Source: Myxococcus virescens
GTDB lineage: Bacteria > Myxococcota > Myxococcia > Myxococcales > Myxococcaceae
Direction: 5' to 3'
Assembly (NCBI RefSeq): GCF_900101905.1
Contig: NZ_FNAJ01000004.1
Span: 372,001 to 436,000 of the forward strand
Length of the DNA: 64,000 nt
The notes below the pieces were generated by a model. The model was not told the DNA's origin and did not search any database. It was given only the letters and a program-made list of their open reading frames with translations. Every line of letters starts with the position of its first letter. The first letter of the stretch is position 1. Positions 27,342 to 36,241 of this stretch are shown here, piece after piece. Position numbers and translations under genes: made by a program.

Positions 27342-28900
27342 ATCCCATGCGTGCCTTCCTCGCCGCGGCCCTGCTGGCCGCGTCGCTCGCTGGCTGTGCA
27401 CGCAAGGACCCGCCCCCCAAGCCCGCGGAAGCAGACGCTTCGGCTACGTCGGCCACCGCCGCCGCGAAGCCCGCCGTGGCGGCAAGCCAGGGCTCGGGCG
27501 CCATCCTCTTCCTCTCCGCCGACACGCGTGGCTACCTGGGCCCGTGCGGCTGTAGCGAGAACATGCGAGGCGGCATTGCCCGCGCCGCCGCGCAGGTGCA
27601 GTCGGCGCGCAAGGGCTCGCTGCCGGTCCTCTATGTGGATGGCGGCAACAGCCTCTTCGGCGAGCAGCGGCTCAAGCCGGGACAAGTGCCCCAGGAGGAA
27701 CGCAAGGCCAAGGCGCTCGCGGACGCCATGCGGCACATGGGCCTGGCGGTGCGCGCCACCGGCCCGCTGGACGACACGCAGGGCGTGGACTTCCGCAAGG
27801 GCCTGGGGCTGCCGGAGCTGGCGCCGGGCGCGGTGAAGCTGCTGCCCGCGGGCGAACGGAAGGTGGGCGTGGTGGCGGCGACCACGGCCGCGCAGCTCGC
27901 GGAGGCCAGCGCCCAGGCCCGCGCGCAGGGAGCGGACTTCGTGGTGGGTCTGCTGGACGTCACCCTGGACGTGGCCCAGCAGGCGGTGGAGCAGCCGGGT
28001 TTGAAGGCCGACGTGGTGGTGGCCACCCGCACCGCCACCGAGTTCAGCGGCGAGGAGAACCGGCTGGTGCGGTCCGCGGTGCCGGTGGTGGCGCTGCAGA
28101 GCAAGGGACGCTCGCTGCTGCGCGTGGACCTGGCCTATGCGCCCCAGACGGGCCCCTTCGCGCTGCAGAAGGGTCAGGATGACCTGGAGCGTGAGGCCGC
28201 CGCCCTGGAGCAGCGCACGGCGTTGCTGGACAAGGACATCAACCTCCCCGGCACGGACCCGAAGCTCAAGGCGCTCAAGCAGGGCAAGCGCGACGAACTG
28301 GTGGCGCGCCGGCAGGCCCTGCTGGACGCTCCGCCCGTCACCCCCGACGGCGTCAACGCATTCACGTTGCGCTTCGTGCCCCTGGAGTCCAGCCTTCCCT
28401 CCGACGCGGAGGCGGTCGCGCTGGTGTCCGCCTACGACGCGGACGTGGGGAAGATGAACCTCGCCTGGGCGAAGGCGCATGGACAGGACTGCCCCCCTCC
28501 CGCGCCGGGCCGCGCGGGCTTCGTGGGCAACGAGCCCTGCCGCACCTGCCACGAGGACGCCTTCCCCGTCTGGGAGAAGTCCAAGCACCACCACGCCTGG
28601 GAGACGCTGGAACAGGTGGGCAAGCAGTTCCACCTCAACTGCGTGGGGTGCCACGTCACCGGCTGGGAGCAGCCCGGCGGCGTTTGCCGGCTGGACAAGG
28701 TGGCGGGCCGCGAGGACGTGGGCTGTGAGAGCTGCCACGGTCCGGGCTCGGAGCACGCGGACGCGCCTGGAGCCCACAACATCATCGCCTCGCCGGGCGA
28801 GAGCGTGTGCGTCACCTGTCACAACCCGGAGAACTCGCCTCACTTCGATTTCGCGACGTACCTGCCGCGCATCGTGGGGCCAGGACACGGGAAGCCCTAG
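27338..28900 (+). CDS. Tetrahaem cytochrome lipoprotein with UshA-like N-terminal domain
   Basis: A 520-residue protein from GTG 27338, or ATG 27347, with lipobox LAGC. The N-terminal half has LGPCGCSENMRGGIARAA, as in metallophosphoesterase/5'-nucleotidase-like proteins, though classical metal ligands are not obvious. The C-terminal part has four CxxCH haem sites: CRTCH, CVGCH, CESCH and CVTCH. It should be exported and take part in electron transfer. The stop of the response regulator overlaps its start. Confidence 0.88.
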   Translation: MNPMRAFLAAALLAASLAGCARKDPPPKPAEADASATSATAAAKPAVAASQGSGAILFLSADTRGYLGPCGCSENMRGGIARAAAQVQSARKGSLPVLYVDGGNSLFGEQRLKPGQVPQEERKAKALADAMRHMGLAVRATGPLDDTQGVDFRKGLGLPELAPGAVKLLPAGERKVGVVAATTAAQLAEASAQARAQGADFVVGLLDVTLDVAQQAVEQPGLKADVVVATRTATEFSGEENRLVRSAVPVVALQSKGRSLLRVDLAYAPQTGPFALQKGQDDLEREAAALEQRTALLDKDINLPGTDPKLKALKQGKRDELVARRQALLDAPPVTPDGVNAFTLRFVPLESSLPSDAEAVALVSAYDADVGKMNLAWAKAHGQDCPPPAPGRAGFVGNEPCRTCHEDAFPVWEKSKHHHAWETLEQVGKQFHLNCVGCHVTGWEQPGGVCRLDKVAGREDVGCESCHGPGSEHADAPGAHNIIASPGESVCVTCHNPENSPHFDFATYLPRIVGPGHGKP

Positions 28901-28981
28901 TCATCCGGGAATCCAGGCCCTCGCCTGGGTGGTTGCTCCTACCCGGCGTCCGAACAAGACGCGCATGCCGCGACTCCTTGT

Positions 28982-28992
28982 TTGACTGTCAA
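28982..28992. promoter_or_regulatory. TTGAC-T-GTCAA palindrome before the transglycosylase gene
   Basis: A perfect 5-bp dyad 60 bp upstream of the lytic transglycosylase start. TTGACT could also serve as a -35 element, but no good -10 follows at 17 bp. Low confidence. Confidence 0.25.
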
Positions 28993-29051
28993 GGAAAAGG
29001 GCGATTACTTCCCGCTTTCGCCTGCCTCCGGGCGCCCGTTCCCGCGACTGT

Positions 29052-31166
29052 ATGCCGCCTCTACCTCTGCTCCTGCTCGCCCTGGCCTCAGCCCCTGCTT
29101 CGGGGCTCACCCCACCGCCCGTGGGGCCCGTTCCTGCCAAGGCTCAGGTGGTGGAATCCGAGGGTGCGCAGGCACCTGTGGCGCAGTCACCGGCCGAGAA
29201 GGCGCCCACGGCCAGCCTGGAAGCGGCCCCCGTTGCCGTAAAGCCGGCAGGCGAGGCTCCGTCGCCGGTGGCTGGTGGCGAGAAGGCACCAACGGCTGCT
29301 ACGGCACCCGGCGCCGCGGATACCGCGACCGAGGATGTCGATGAGCCCGGTTTGGAGCCGCTGGAGCCCGGCACGCCGATGGTGGCCGGGGACGCCTCCG
29401 AGCAAGGCGAGGCCACGCGCGACGCGGTTGAGTCCGAGTCCGCCGAGTTGGAGGAACTGCGCGCACTGGAAGGCGCCGCGCTGGACCCGGCGTCGCGCTC
29501 CACCGCGGAGGTGATGCAGTCGCTGCGGCGGCTCGGGCTCGCCAACCCGCTGCGGATGCGCATGCTGGACGCGCTCGACGAACACACCTTCCGCGAGGAC
29601 GAAGAGCTGCCGGAGATTCCGCTCATCACGGACCTGGCGACCTTTGACGTGGCGCAGATTCAGGACCGTTACGACATCCCAGTGGAGATGCAGCCGCTGG
29701 TGGCCCAGTACGTCCAGTTCTTCCAGGGGCCCGGGCGACGCTGGTTCCGCAAGTGGATGTCGCGCGCGGCCCGGTACGTGCCGGTGATGCACCCCATCCT
29801 GGAGCAGTACGGCCTGCCGAAGGACACGGTGTACCTGGCGATGATTGAGAGCGGCTTCTCGGCGCATGCCTATTCGTGGGCGCACGCGGCGGGGCCGTGG
29901 CAGTTCATCTCCAGCACCGGCAAGCAGTACGGGCTGAAGCAGGACTTCTGGGTGGACGAGCGGCGGGACCCCATCAAGGCCACCCACGCCGCGGCGTCCT
30001 ACCTGAAGGACCTCAAGCGCGAGCTGGGGCACTGGTACCTGGCGTGGGCCGGCTACAACACCGGCTCCGGGCGCGTCCGGCGGATGGTGGAGCGGCACGG
30101 GACGACGAACTTCTGGCTCCTGTCCGAAGAGCGCGGCCTGGCGAAGGAGACGAAGCACTACGTGCCCAAGCTGATTGCCGCGGCGCTGGTGGCCAAGCAC
30201 CCGGCGGCGTTCGGATTCAACGAGAACGAGTTCGACCCCGAGCCCGTGCTCGACTTCGACGAGGTGCAGCTCACCGACGCGGCGGACCTGGACGTCGTCG
30301 CCCGCGCGGCCGGCGTGCCCGTCAAGGTGGTGCAGGACCTCAACCCCGAGCTGAAGCGCTGGTGCACCCCGCCGGCGACGGCCAAGAAGCCCTACACGCT
30401 CCGGCTTCCCAAGGGGGCAGGGACTCAGTTCGCGGACAACTACAAGCGCATCAGCCCCGCGGAGCGGCTCACTTTCCGCATCCACAAGGTGAAGCGCGGC
30501 GACACCCTGTCCCAAATCGCGGAGACGTACGGCACGGCGTCCGAGGCCATCCTCCAGATGAACCAGCTGAAGTCGGCCCGGACGTTGCGCGTGGGCGGAG
30601 AGCTGGTGATTCCGATTCCTGCCGGCAAGAGCTCGGGCGGCGCGCTGGCGACGAAGGTGGCGCAGGCCCGACGCAGCGGCGTGGTGGTGCGGCCCGAGGA
30701 CGAAGTACCGGCGGGTACGCCCAAAGGCCCGGTGGCCGCGGGCCCCGTGAAGAAGGAGACCATCAACGGGCGCACGCGCGTGACATACGGCGTGATGTCC
30801 GGCGACAGCCTCTGGGTGATTGCGAACAAGTTCAACGTGTCGGTGGACTCGCTGAAGCAGTGGAACAACCTCAAGCGGCGCAACCCGACGCTCCAGGTGG
30901 GCTCCACGCTGTTCATCTGGCCCGATGGCAACACGGCCACCGCCAGCGTGCAGGAGCGCGGCGGCACGGTGCTCGCGAAGCACTCGGTGAGCGTCGCCAA
31001 GCCCGCGGGCAAGGCCGGCAAGGTCCACGCGCTGGCCGAGGGCGAGACGCTCTGGTCTGTCGCGCAGCGCTACGGCGTCAGCGTGGACGACATCATGCGG
31101 TGGAACAAGATCAAGGACAACCGCACCATTCCCACGGGGAAGGTGCTGCTCCTCAGCGCGCCGTAG
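29052..31166 (+). CDS. MltD-like lytic transglycosylase with LysM repeats
   Basis: A 704-residue protein with a signal peptide (LLLLALASAPASG) and an Ala/Pro/Glu-rich linker to about residue 150. The SLT domain begins near residue 255 with the catalytic Glu in AMIESGFSAHA, then GPWQFISSTGKQYGL and AGYNTGSGRVRR. The C-terminus has three LysM-type domains (KVKRGDTLSQIAETYG, GDSLWVIANKFNV, GETLWSVAQRYGV) that bind peptidoglycan. It cleaves glycan strands during wall remodelling, or could act on prey walls (inference). No strong ribosome site is seen before the ATG. Confidence 0.92.
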   Translation: MPPLPLLLLALASAPASGLTPPPVGPVPAKAQVVESEGAQAPVAQSPAEKAPTASLEAAPVAVKPAGEAPSPVAGGEKAPTAATAPGAADTATEDVDEPGLEPLEPGTPMVAGDASEQGEATRDAVESESAELEELRALEGAALDPASRSTAEVMQSLRRLGLANPLRMRMLDALDEHTFREDEELPEIPLITDLATFDVAQIQDRYDIPVEMQPLVAQYVQFFQGPGRRWFRKWMSRAARYVPVMHPILEQYGLPKDTVYLAMIESGFSAHAYSWAHAAGPWQFISSTGKQYGLKQDFWVDERRDPIKATHAAASYLKDLKRELGHWYLAWAGYNTGSGRVRRMVERHGTTNFWLLSEERGLAKETKHYVPKLIAAALVAKHPAAFGFNENEFDPEPVLDFDEVQLTDAADLDVVARAAGVPVKVVQDLNPELKRWCTPPATAKKPYTLRLPKGAGTQFADNYKRISPAERLTFRIHKVKRGDTLSQIAETYGTASEAILQMNQLKSARTLRVGGELVIPIPAGKSSGGALATKVAQARRSGVVVRPEDEVPAGTPKGPVAAGPVKKETINGRTRVTYGVMSGDSLWVIANKFNVSVDSLKQWNNLKRRNPTLQVGSTLFIWPDGNTATASVQERGGTVLAKHSVSVAKPAGKAGKVHALAEGETLWSVAQRYGVSVDDIMRWNKIKDNRTIPTGKVLLLSAP

Positions 31167-31230
31167 TCTCCGGCGCGACGGCAAGCCTCACGTGGTTGCG
31201 TCGGGCGAGCGAATTGCACTGAGGCCGGGG

Positions 31231-32223
31231 ATGACCTCATCCATCTCGCCACCGGAGTCACGTATCTCGTTCCTTCCGCCTGACGTCTCGGACGCGGCAT
31301 CAACACCCGCCCTCGGCAAGACGGCACGCAGTCCCAAGCTCGCCTCCCGAGTCACCGTCGGCCAAGGTCCTCAGCCCGCGCTGGATGCACGTCCACGGTC
31401 CGGGACGCCCTTGCCTCCGGAAGGCGTGGACCGGCCCGCGCGCACTCCAGCGCCCCCTGACAACGCGCGCTTCACCGGGCTGCCCCAACTGGCGGACGTC
31501 GCGTCAGGGGCCCAGGTCCTCGGCCCCGGCAGCCAGGGCGAGGGCCTCCGCGCCGTACAAGCCACCCTGCTCGACATGGGCTTCGCCCTGCACGGCGGCG
31601 CGGACGGACGCCACGGCCCGCACACGAGCCGAGCGCTGCGGAACTTCCAGGTCCACGCCTCGCGCACCTTCCCCGCCGTCCTCCCCACGGGCGCGCTGGA
31701 TGCCGCCACGCTGCGCGCGCTGGATGCACTGGCGCCAGCGCCAGGGGCGCGTGGGCAGACATGGGGATTGCCTTCCGCCTTCTTCGACGGACAACAGGTC
31801 CGCGTGGTGGTGGCCCTCCGGGAGCACCGGACCTTCCTCTTCGACACCCGTGGGCAACTCGTGGACATCTTCCCCAACGCCACGGGCGCCGCGGCCTCCC
31901 CTACCCGCACCGGGCTCAAGGTGGTCCGCACGAAGTTGGATCAACTGGCCACCGAAGCGGCCGGCGCACGGCTGTGGAACGACCGCCATGTCTTCGGCGT
32001 GCGCATGCTCGACCTCTCCTGGGCGGACGGCCGGCACTCCGGTGAGGAGCTGCACGGAACGAACGCCCCCGCCCTCCTGGGCACGGACGTCTCGCACGGC
32101 TGCATCCGCCACTCGAACGAGGCCGTGCGCGTGCTGCACGACGCGCTCTCCGTGGGAGACCGCGTGGCCGTCGTCGAGCACGTGGACGACCCGCCCCTGG
32201 GCGTACCGCGCCCCGTGGCGTGA
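31231..32223 (+). CDS. L,D-transpeptidase (YkuD) with peptidoglycan-binding domain and Pro/Ser-rich leader
   Basis: A 330-residue protein from ATG 31231, with GAGG 6 nt upstream. The leader of about 90 residues is Pro/Ser/Thr/Arg-rich with no hydrophobic signal. A peptidoglycan-binding domain follows (GEGLRAVQATLLDMGFAL), then a YkuD domain with HGTNAPALLGTDVSHGCIRHSN containing the catalytic Cys. L,D-transpeptidases make 3-3 crosslinks or attach proteins to the wall. The absence of a Sec signal is unusual for a periplasmic enzyme. It is convergent with a nuclease gene of similar architecture, 46 bp away. Confidence 0.88.
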   Translation: MTSSISPPESRISFLPPDVSDAASTPALGKTARSPKLASRVTVGQGPQPALDARPRSGTPLPPEGVDRPARTPAPPDNARFTGLPQLADVASGAQVLGPGSQGEGLRAVQATLLDMGFALHGGADGRHGPHTSRALRNFQVHASRTFPAVLPTGALDAATLRALDALAPAPGARGQTWGLPSAFFDGQQVRVVVALREHRTFLFDTRGQLVDIFPNATGAAASPTRTGLKVVRTKLDQLATEAAGARLWNDRHVFGVRMLDLSWADGRHSGEELHGTNAPALLGTDVSHGCIRHSNEAVRVLHDALSVGDRVAVVEHVDDPPLGVPRPVA

Positions 32224-32269
32224 GCCCGTGCCTCCCCCGGAAGCGAAGCCCAGACCGCGAAGCCCCGCG

Positions 32270-33643
32270 TCAGTTGCCGGGCGCGAAACGGAACAGGCTG
32301 GCGGCGAAGTACAGGCTGTTGCGCTGGAAGACGCCTTCGGCCGACGTGCCCGTCTCCAGCTTGTCCTGCACCCGCTTGGGCAGGTTTGCGTAGAGGTCCT
32401 GCCCCAGCAGCTCCTCGATGCGGTCCACGGGCACGCGGTGCGAATCGAGCAGCGGGAGGATGTCCTCCTTCTTCGACGGCCCGTCCTTCATGTTGGGCAC
32501 GAGGTACGCGTACATCGTGAGGCTGCCGTTCGGCAGCTCATGGAGGACCGTCTTGAAGTTGTGCGTGGGCACGGCGATGCGGCGCTCCCCCGCCCCCGTC
32601 GTCTCCCGCTTCTCCGGAGGCAGCGGCTGCCCCTTGTCATCCAGGTACAGGTTGCCGGTGAGGATGTACGCCTTGCCGCCCAGCGAGTTCACGAGACCGG
32701 AGACGCCCTGCTCCAGCGTGCGCCACACCTGTTGGTTGTGGTTGCCATGCTGGGGGGCGATGTTGGTCATCAGGTGGCTCTCGTTCATCGCCTCCTGCGT
32801 GGGCGAGTCCTCCGCCGGCTTCATGTGGCCCCGGTCGAAGCCCGTCCGCGTGTAGTCGGAGTCGGTGACGCCGGTGCGGCCCAGCTCGGGGTCGCGAACG
32901 AAGGTGCTCTCCAGCCGGGACACCGTCGCGGGCGTCTCCTGGATGTCCGACGCGGACAGCATGTAGCTCACGAAGGTGGGGACGTTCGCCCCCTGGTCCA
33001 GCGCCAGGCGCGAATACTCCTTCACCAGGCTGAGCCCCTCCGAGCCCAGGGCTCCAGCGGGGCGCAGTGGGTCCAGCTCTCCGGCCGCTTCGGCCACGCG
33101 GCTCTGGAACGCGGCCATCTGCTGGTCCGGCACCCAGCGGGTGTCCGCGTGCTTGCCCGCCTTCGACGCCTGGATGAACGCGTCCAGTTCCTCCGCGCTG
33201 AGCTGGCCGTCTCCATTGCCCCCCAGCAGGTCCGCGCGCCGGGCCACCGTGGCCTGCCAGCCGCTCTCGAAGGCGTCCACGCCCACCGCGGAGCCATTTC
33301 CCTGAGCGAGCTTCGCGTCCAGCGAGGAGCGCTTCTGCTGAAGCGCGGTGGACGTCAGGTACTGCCCGTCCTCGGGCGCGGCCAGGTAGCTCTCCAGCTC
33401 CGCCGCGGACACCTGCCCGTTGCCTCCGCGCGTCTTGCTGCCCGCCGCGTCGGCGGCCTGCATCACCCCCACCTGCCAGCTGTCATCCTTCCAGCCGAAC
33501 TTCTCCTGGAGCTCGTTGATGGGCACCTCGCGGGCCGTCGAGCGTCTCCAGCTTCCTCCCGGCGTGGTGACGGCATTGAGGGGCGAAGCGGCCGATGTCG
33601 GGCGCGGGGGAACGGCTCGCGTCGTGGTGGGTCGCAGCGTCAT
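32270..33643 (-). CDS. DNA/RNA non-specific endonuclease (NUC1/His-Me finger) with EF-hand-like N-terminus
   Basis: A 457-residue protein from ATG 33643, with GAGGA 9 nt upstream. It has a Thr/Pro/Ser-rich leader of about 40 residues with no signal peptide, then helical repeats containing EF-hand-like loops (GGNGDGQLSAEELDAF and GGNGQVSAAELE). The C-terminal nuclease domain has DRGHM (catalytic His) and the Asn/Glu region SHLMTNIAPQHGNHNQ. Such nucleases cut both DNA and RNA and are usually secreted. Secretion by a non-Sec route, perhaps into prey, is an inference from the leader. Confidence 0.88.
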   Translation of the reverse strand: MTLRPTTTRAVPPRPTSAASPLNAVTTPGGSWRRSTAREVPINELQEKFGWKDDSWQVGVMQAADAAGSKTRGGNGQVSAAELESYLAAPEDGQYLTSTALQQKRSSLDAKLAQGNGSAVGVDAFESGWQATVARRADLLGGNGDGQLSAEELDAFIQASKAGKHADTRWVPDQQMAAFQSRVAEAAGELDPLRPAGALGSEGLSLVKEYSRLALDQGANVPTFVSYMLSASDIQETPATVSRLESTFVRDPELGRTGVTDSDYTRTGFDRGHMKPAEDSPTQEAMNESHLMTNIAPQHGNHNQQVWRTLEQGVSGLVNSLGGKAYILTGNLYLDDKGQPLPPEKRETTGAGERRIAVPTHNFKTVLHELPNGSLTMYAYLVPNMKDGPSKKEDILPLLDSHRVPVDRIEELLGQDLYANLPKRVQDKLETGTSAEGVFQRNSLYFAASLFRFAPGN

Positions 33644-33790
33644 CCTGAACGTCCTCGGGGCCGACGAGGTGAGGCACGAGGTGGAGCCCCTTCTCCCATC
33701 GTCGGCCGTTCGGCGCGCCAAGTTGCGTCACGGCTCCGTTTTCTTACGAAGAAAAAGAACCTGGGGGTCGTTTTGCACCTGGATACCCGC

Positions 33791-34348
33791 CTAACCCTTC
33801 TTTCCAGGGGCTTTCGATAGGCTCAGGGCCTCCGGGCCCGCCTTCTGGAGGGCCTGGACGATACGGGCCTCGGCCTGGAGCCGCTCCACGTGGTCCGGGG
33901 ACAGCCCGGCCTCCTCCGCCGACAGCGCCAGGGTGACGAGGAAGGCCTCACTCACGAGCCCCTGAGCGGGCGTCGCGGGAGCCGTGGGCGTGAAGACGTG
34001 GGCGCTGAGCACGGCCCCGGTGAAGGTGCGCACCTTCACCTGCCGGACCTCGGTGGCGCCCGCCATCGCGGACTCCAGGCGGACCAGCGCGTCCCAGGCG
34101 TCCGCGGGAACGCGGCGGAGCATGCCGGGGAGCTTGTGGCCTGGCGCATCCACCAGCCGGGCCACCTTCCCGCCCCAGGCCGCCGACGCCACGTCGTAGA
34201 CGACGTCCACGTCGAGCGCCTCCGCCAGCTCGCCCTCCAGCACGTCGGGAATGGGCGGGAGCCCCGGGAGGCGCTCGCGCGCAATCACCGGGGCCAGGTC
34301 GAGGGAGTACGCGAACCAGGAACGCGGAGCAGTGGGGCCAGCAGCCAT
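33791..34348 (-). CDS. Gamma-glutamylcyclotransferase-like protein
   Basis: A 185-residue protein from ATG 34348. SWFAYSLDLAPVIARER resembles the YGSNL substrate loop of GGCT/AIG2 proteins, and VYDVASAAWGGKVARLVDAPGHKL with ALVRLES matches the later core containing the catalytic acid. The canonical YGSN is YSLD here, so activity is doubtful. The C-terminal helix is Lys-rich. It lies 60 bp downstream of the AAA gene. Confidence 0.7.
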   Translation of the reverse strand: MAAGPTAPRSWFAYSLDLAPVIARERLPGLPPIPDVLEGELAEALDVDVVYDVASAAWGGKVARLVDAPGHKLPGMLRRVPADAWDALVRLESAMAGATEVRQVKVRTFTGAVLSAHVFTPTAPATPAQGLVSEAFLVTLALSAEEAGLSPDHVERLQAEARIVQALQKAGPEALSLSKAPGKKG

Positions 34349-34408
34349 GTCCCCAGTCTCAGCGGGCCGTGCGCCCAGGACAAGCGCCTGGGCGTGAGGC
34401 GGCACCGG

Positions 34409-36166
34409 CTACTGCGACTCCAGCAGCGCCTTCAGCTCGCGCACGCGCCGGGTGATGTAGTCCCGGTCCAGTTGGCGGAAGCCCTCGGGCAGCAGCTCGC
34501 GGCTGGTGCACTCCTGCACCGCCACCAGGTTCTGCAGCTCGATTTCCAGCGGGTAGCTGGGGGGCACGAAGTCCGCGAGCACCGCGGCCAGGTCGTCCTT
34601 CGTCACCGCCTCGCGGCCCTCCGCCAGCGCGCGGAACTTCGAGCGCACCATGACGGCTTCGATGTCCGCGCCGCTGAAGGCGCGCACGCCCTCCGGAATC
34701 AGCGTGGAGAAGGATTCGATGCCTTCCACGGACACGCCCGTCTTCTTGGACATGACCTGGAACAGCTCGTCCCGCTCCGCGTCCGTCTGCGGATAGAAGA
34801 GCGCCAGGTGCTCCTCCGCGCGCCCCTGCCGCTTGAGGTCGATGGGCAGCAGGTCCGGCCGCGCCGTCATCAGGAACCAGACAATCTTCCCGCGGTAGAA
34901 CGTGTTGCCCATGAACGAGGCGATGGAGCCGAACACGCGGCTGCTCGTCCCGGAGTCTCCGCCGGAGTCACGGTTGCCGAGGAACGTATCCGCCTCGTCA
35001 ATCATCACCGCCACCGGCCACAGGGCCTTGAGCAGGTTGAAGATCTTCTCGAGGTTCGCCTCGGTGACGCCCTGCCACTGGCTGCGGAAGTTGAGGAACT
35101 TCACCACGGGGATTCCAATCTCCCCGGCGAAGCAGCTCACCATGAACGTCTTGCCCGTGCCCACGGGACCCGACAGCAGGTAGCCCATGGGCATGACCTC
35201 CAGGCGCCCCTTCTTCAGGGCCCCGGCTGCCTGCCGCAGCATCTGCTTGGCCTTGGCGTGTCCCGCCACGGCGTCCAGCGTGTGCACCGGCTCGATGAAC
35301 TCCAGCAGGCCGTGACACTCCGCCTGGATGATTTCGCGCTTCTTCTCCTTGAGCAGCTCGGAGGTGATGCGCACCTCGCGCTCGATGGCCTCGGTGAGCA
35401 CGCGGTCCAGGTTGATGCGGGACAAACCCGCCGTCATCTTCGCCAGGCCCGCCAGCGGCACGTCCGACACGGACTGGAGCCGCTTGCCCTCCAGCTTGTA
35501 GCGCACGTACTCCAGCCGCTCCTCCTCGGTGGGAAGGGGCAGCTCGATGGGCGCCACGTACGGGTTGCGGCTGATGCGCGGCGACACGTCCGCCAGGTTC
35601 TCCGCCAGCAGCACCACGGACACGTCGGACGCGAGGAACTGCGGGTCGTGCGCCCACTTGTCCAACGTGGCCACCACGAAGCGGTCCTCGCTGGAGAGGT
35701 GGCTCATCTCCCCGCCGGGAACGAGCGTCTCCGCGAAGTCGACGATGAGCGCCAGCGAGCGGCCCTCGCTCAGGCGCATGCGCATGAAGTTCTCCAGAAT
35801 CTGGAGCGCGCGGCCCGGGTCTCTCGGCATGACCTTGGCGTAGTCGGTGCCGTACATGGCGTCGTAGCCCGCCATGGCCCGCTGCAGGTCCTTCTGCGTC
35901 TCCGGCGTCGCGGAGCGGATGCCGGACGACCGGTCATAGAAGATGACGTGGTCCCGGCCGCCGAAGAGCTCCTCGGAGAGGAACGTCTTCAGCGTGCCGA
36001 AGCCGCGGCCGCCATCCTCCAACTGCAGGGGCTGCAAGTCCCGCACGGCCCCGTACAGCAGGAAGGCGCTGACCGTCTTCGTGTAGTACTTCCGGGCCAG
36101 CTGCTGGGCCCAGCGAGGAAGATCCGCCAGGGGATCCGCCTTGTTCACCTTGCGCACCTTGCTCAC
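34409..36166 (-). CDS. AAA ATPase with degenerate N-terminal and canonical C-terminal modules
   Basis: A 585-residue protein. The first half (about 25-230) looks like a degenerate AAA module (IFYDRSSGIRS, LALIVDFAETL) without a P-loop. The second half has Walker A SGPVGTGKT (around residue 330), Walker B VMIDEADTFL and the sensor segment FLMTARPDLLPIDLKRQGR. This layout resembles Ycf46-like proteins. It may remodel proteins; the client is unknown. It is on the same strand as the PEGA kinase gene upstream (75 bp). Confidence 0.85.
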   Translation of the reverse strand: MSKVRKVNKADPLADLPRWAQQLARKYYTKTVSAFLLYGAVRDLQPLQLEDGGRGFGTLKTFLSEELFGGRDHVIFYDRSSGIRSATPETQKDLQRAMAGYDAMYGTDYAKVMPRDPGRALQILENFMRMRLSEGRSLALIVDFAETLVPGGEMSHLSSEDRFVVATLDKWAHDPQFLASDVSVVLLAENLADVSPRISRNPYVAPIELPLPTEEERLEYVRYKLEGKRLQSVSDVPLAGLAKMTAGLSRINLDRVLTEAIEREVRITSELLKEKKREIIQAECHGLLEFIEPVHTLDAVAGHAKAKQMLRQAAGALKKGRLEVMPMGYLLSGPVGTGKTFMVSCFAGEIGIPVVKFLNFRSQWQGVTEANLEKIFNLLKALWPVAVMIDEADTFLGNRDSGGDSGTSSRVFGSIASFMGNTFYRGKIVWFLMTARPDLLPIDLKRQGRAEEHLALFYPQTDAERDELFQVMSKKTGVSVEGIESFSTLIPEGVRAFSGADIEAVMVRSKFRALAEGREAVTKDDLAAVLADFVPPSYPLEIELQNLVAVQECTSRELLPEGFRQLDRDYITRRVRELKALLESQ

Positions 36167-36241
36167 GAACTCCCGCCTCCTCTCGCTCCACCCACAGGGG
36201 AGCTGGCGCGCCCGCCCCCTTCGCGGGAAGCGGGCCTTCGG

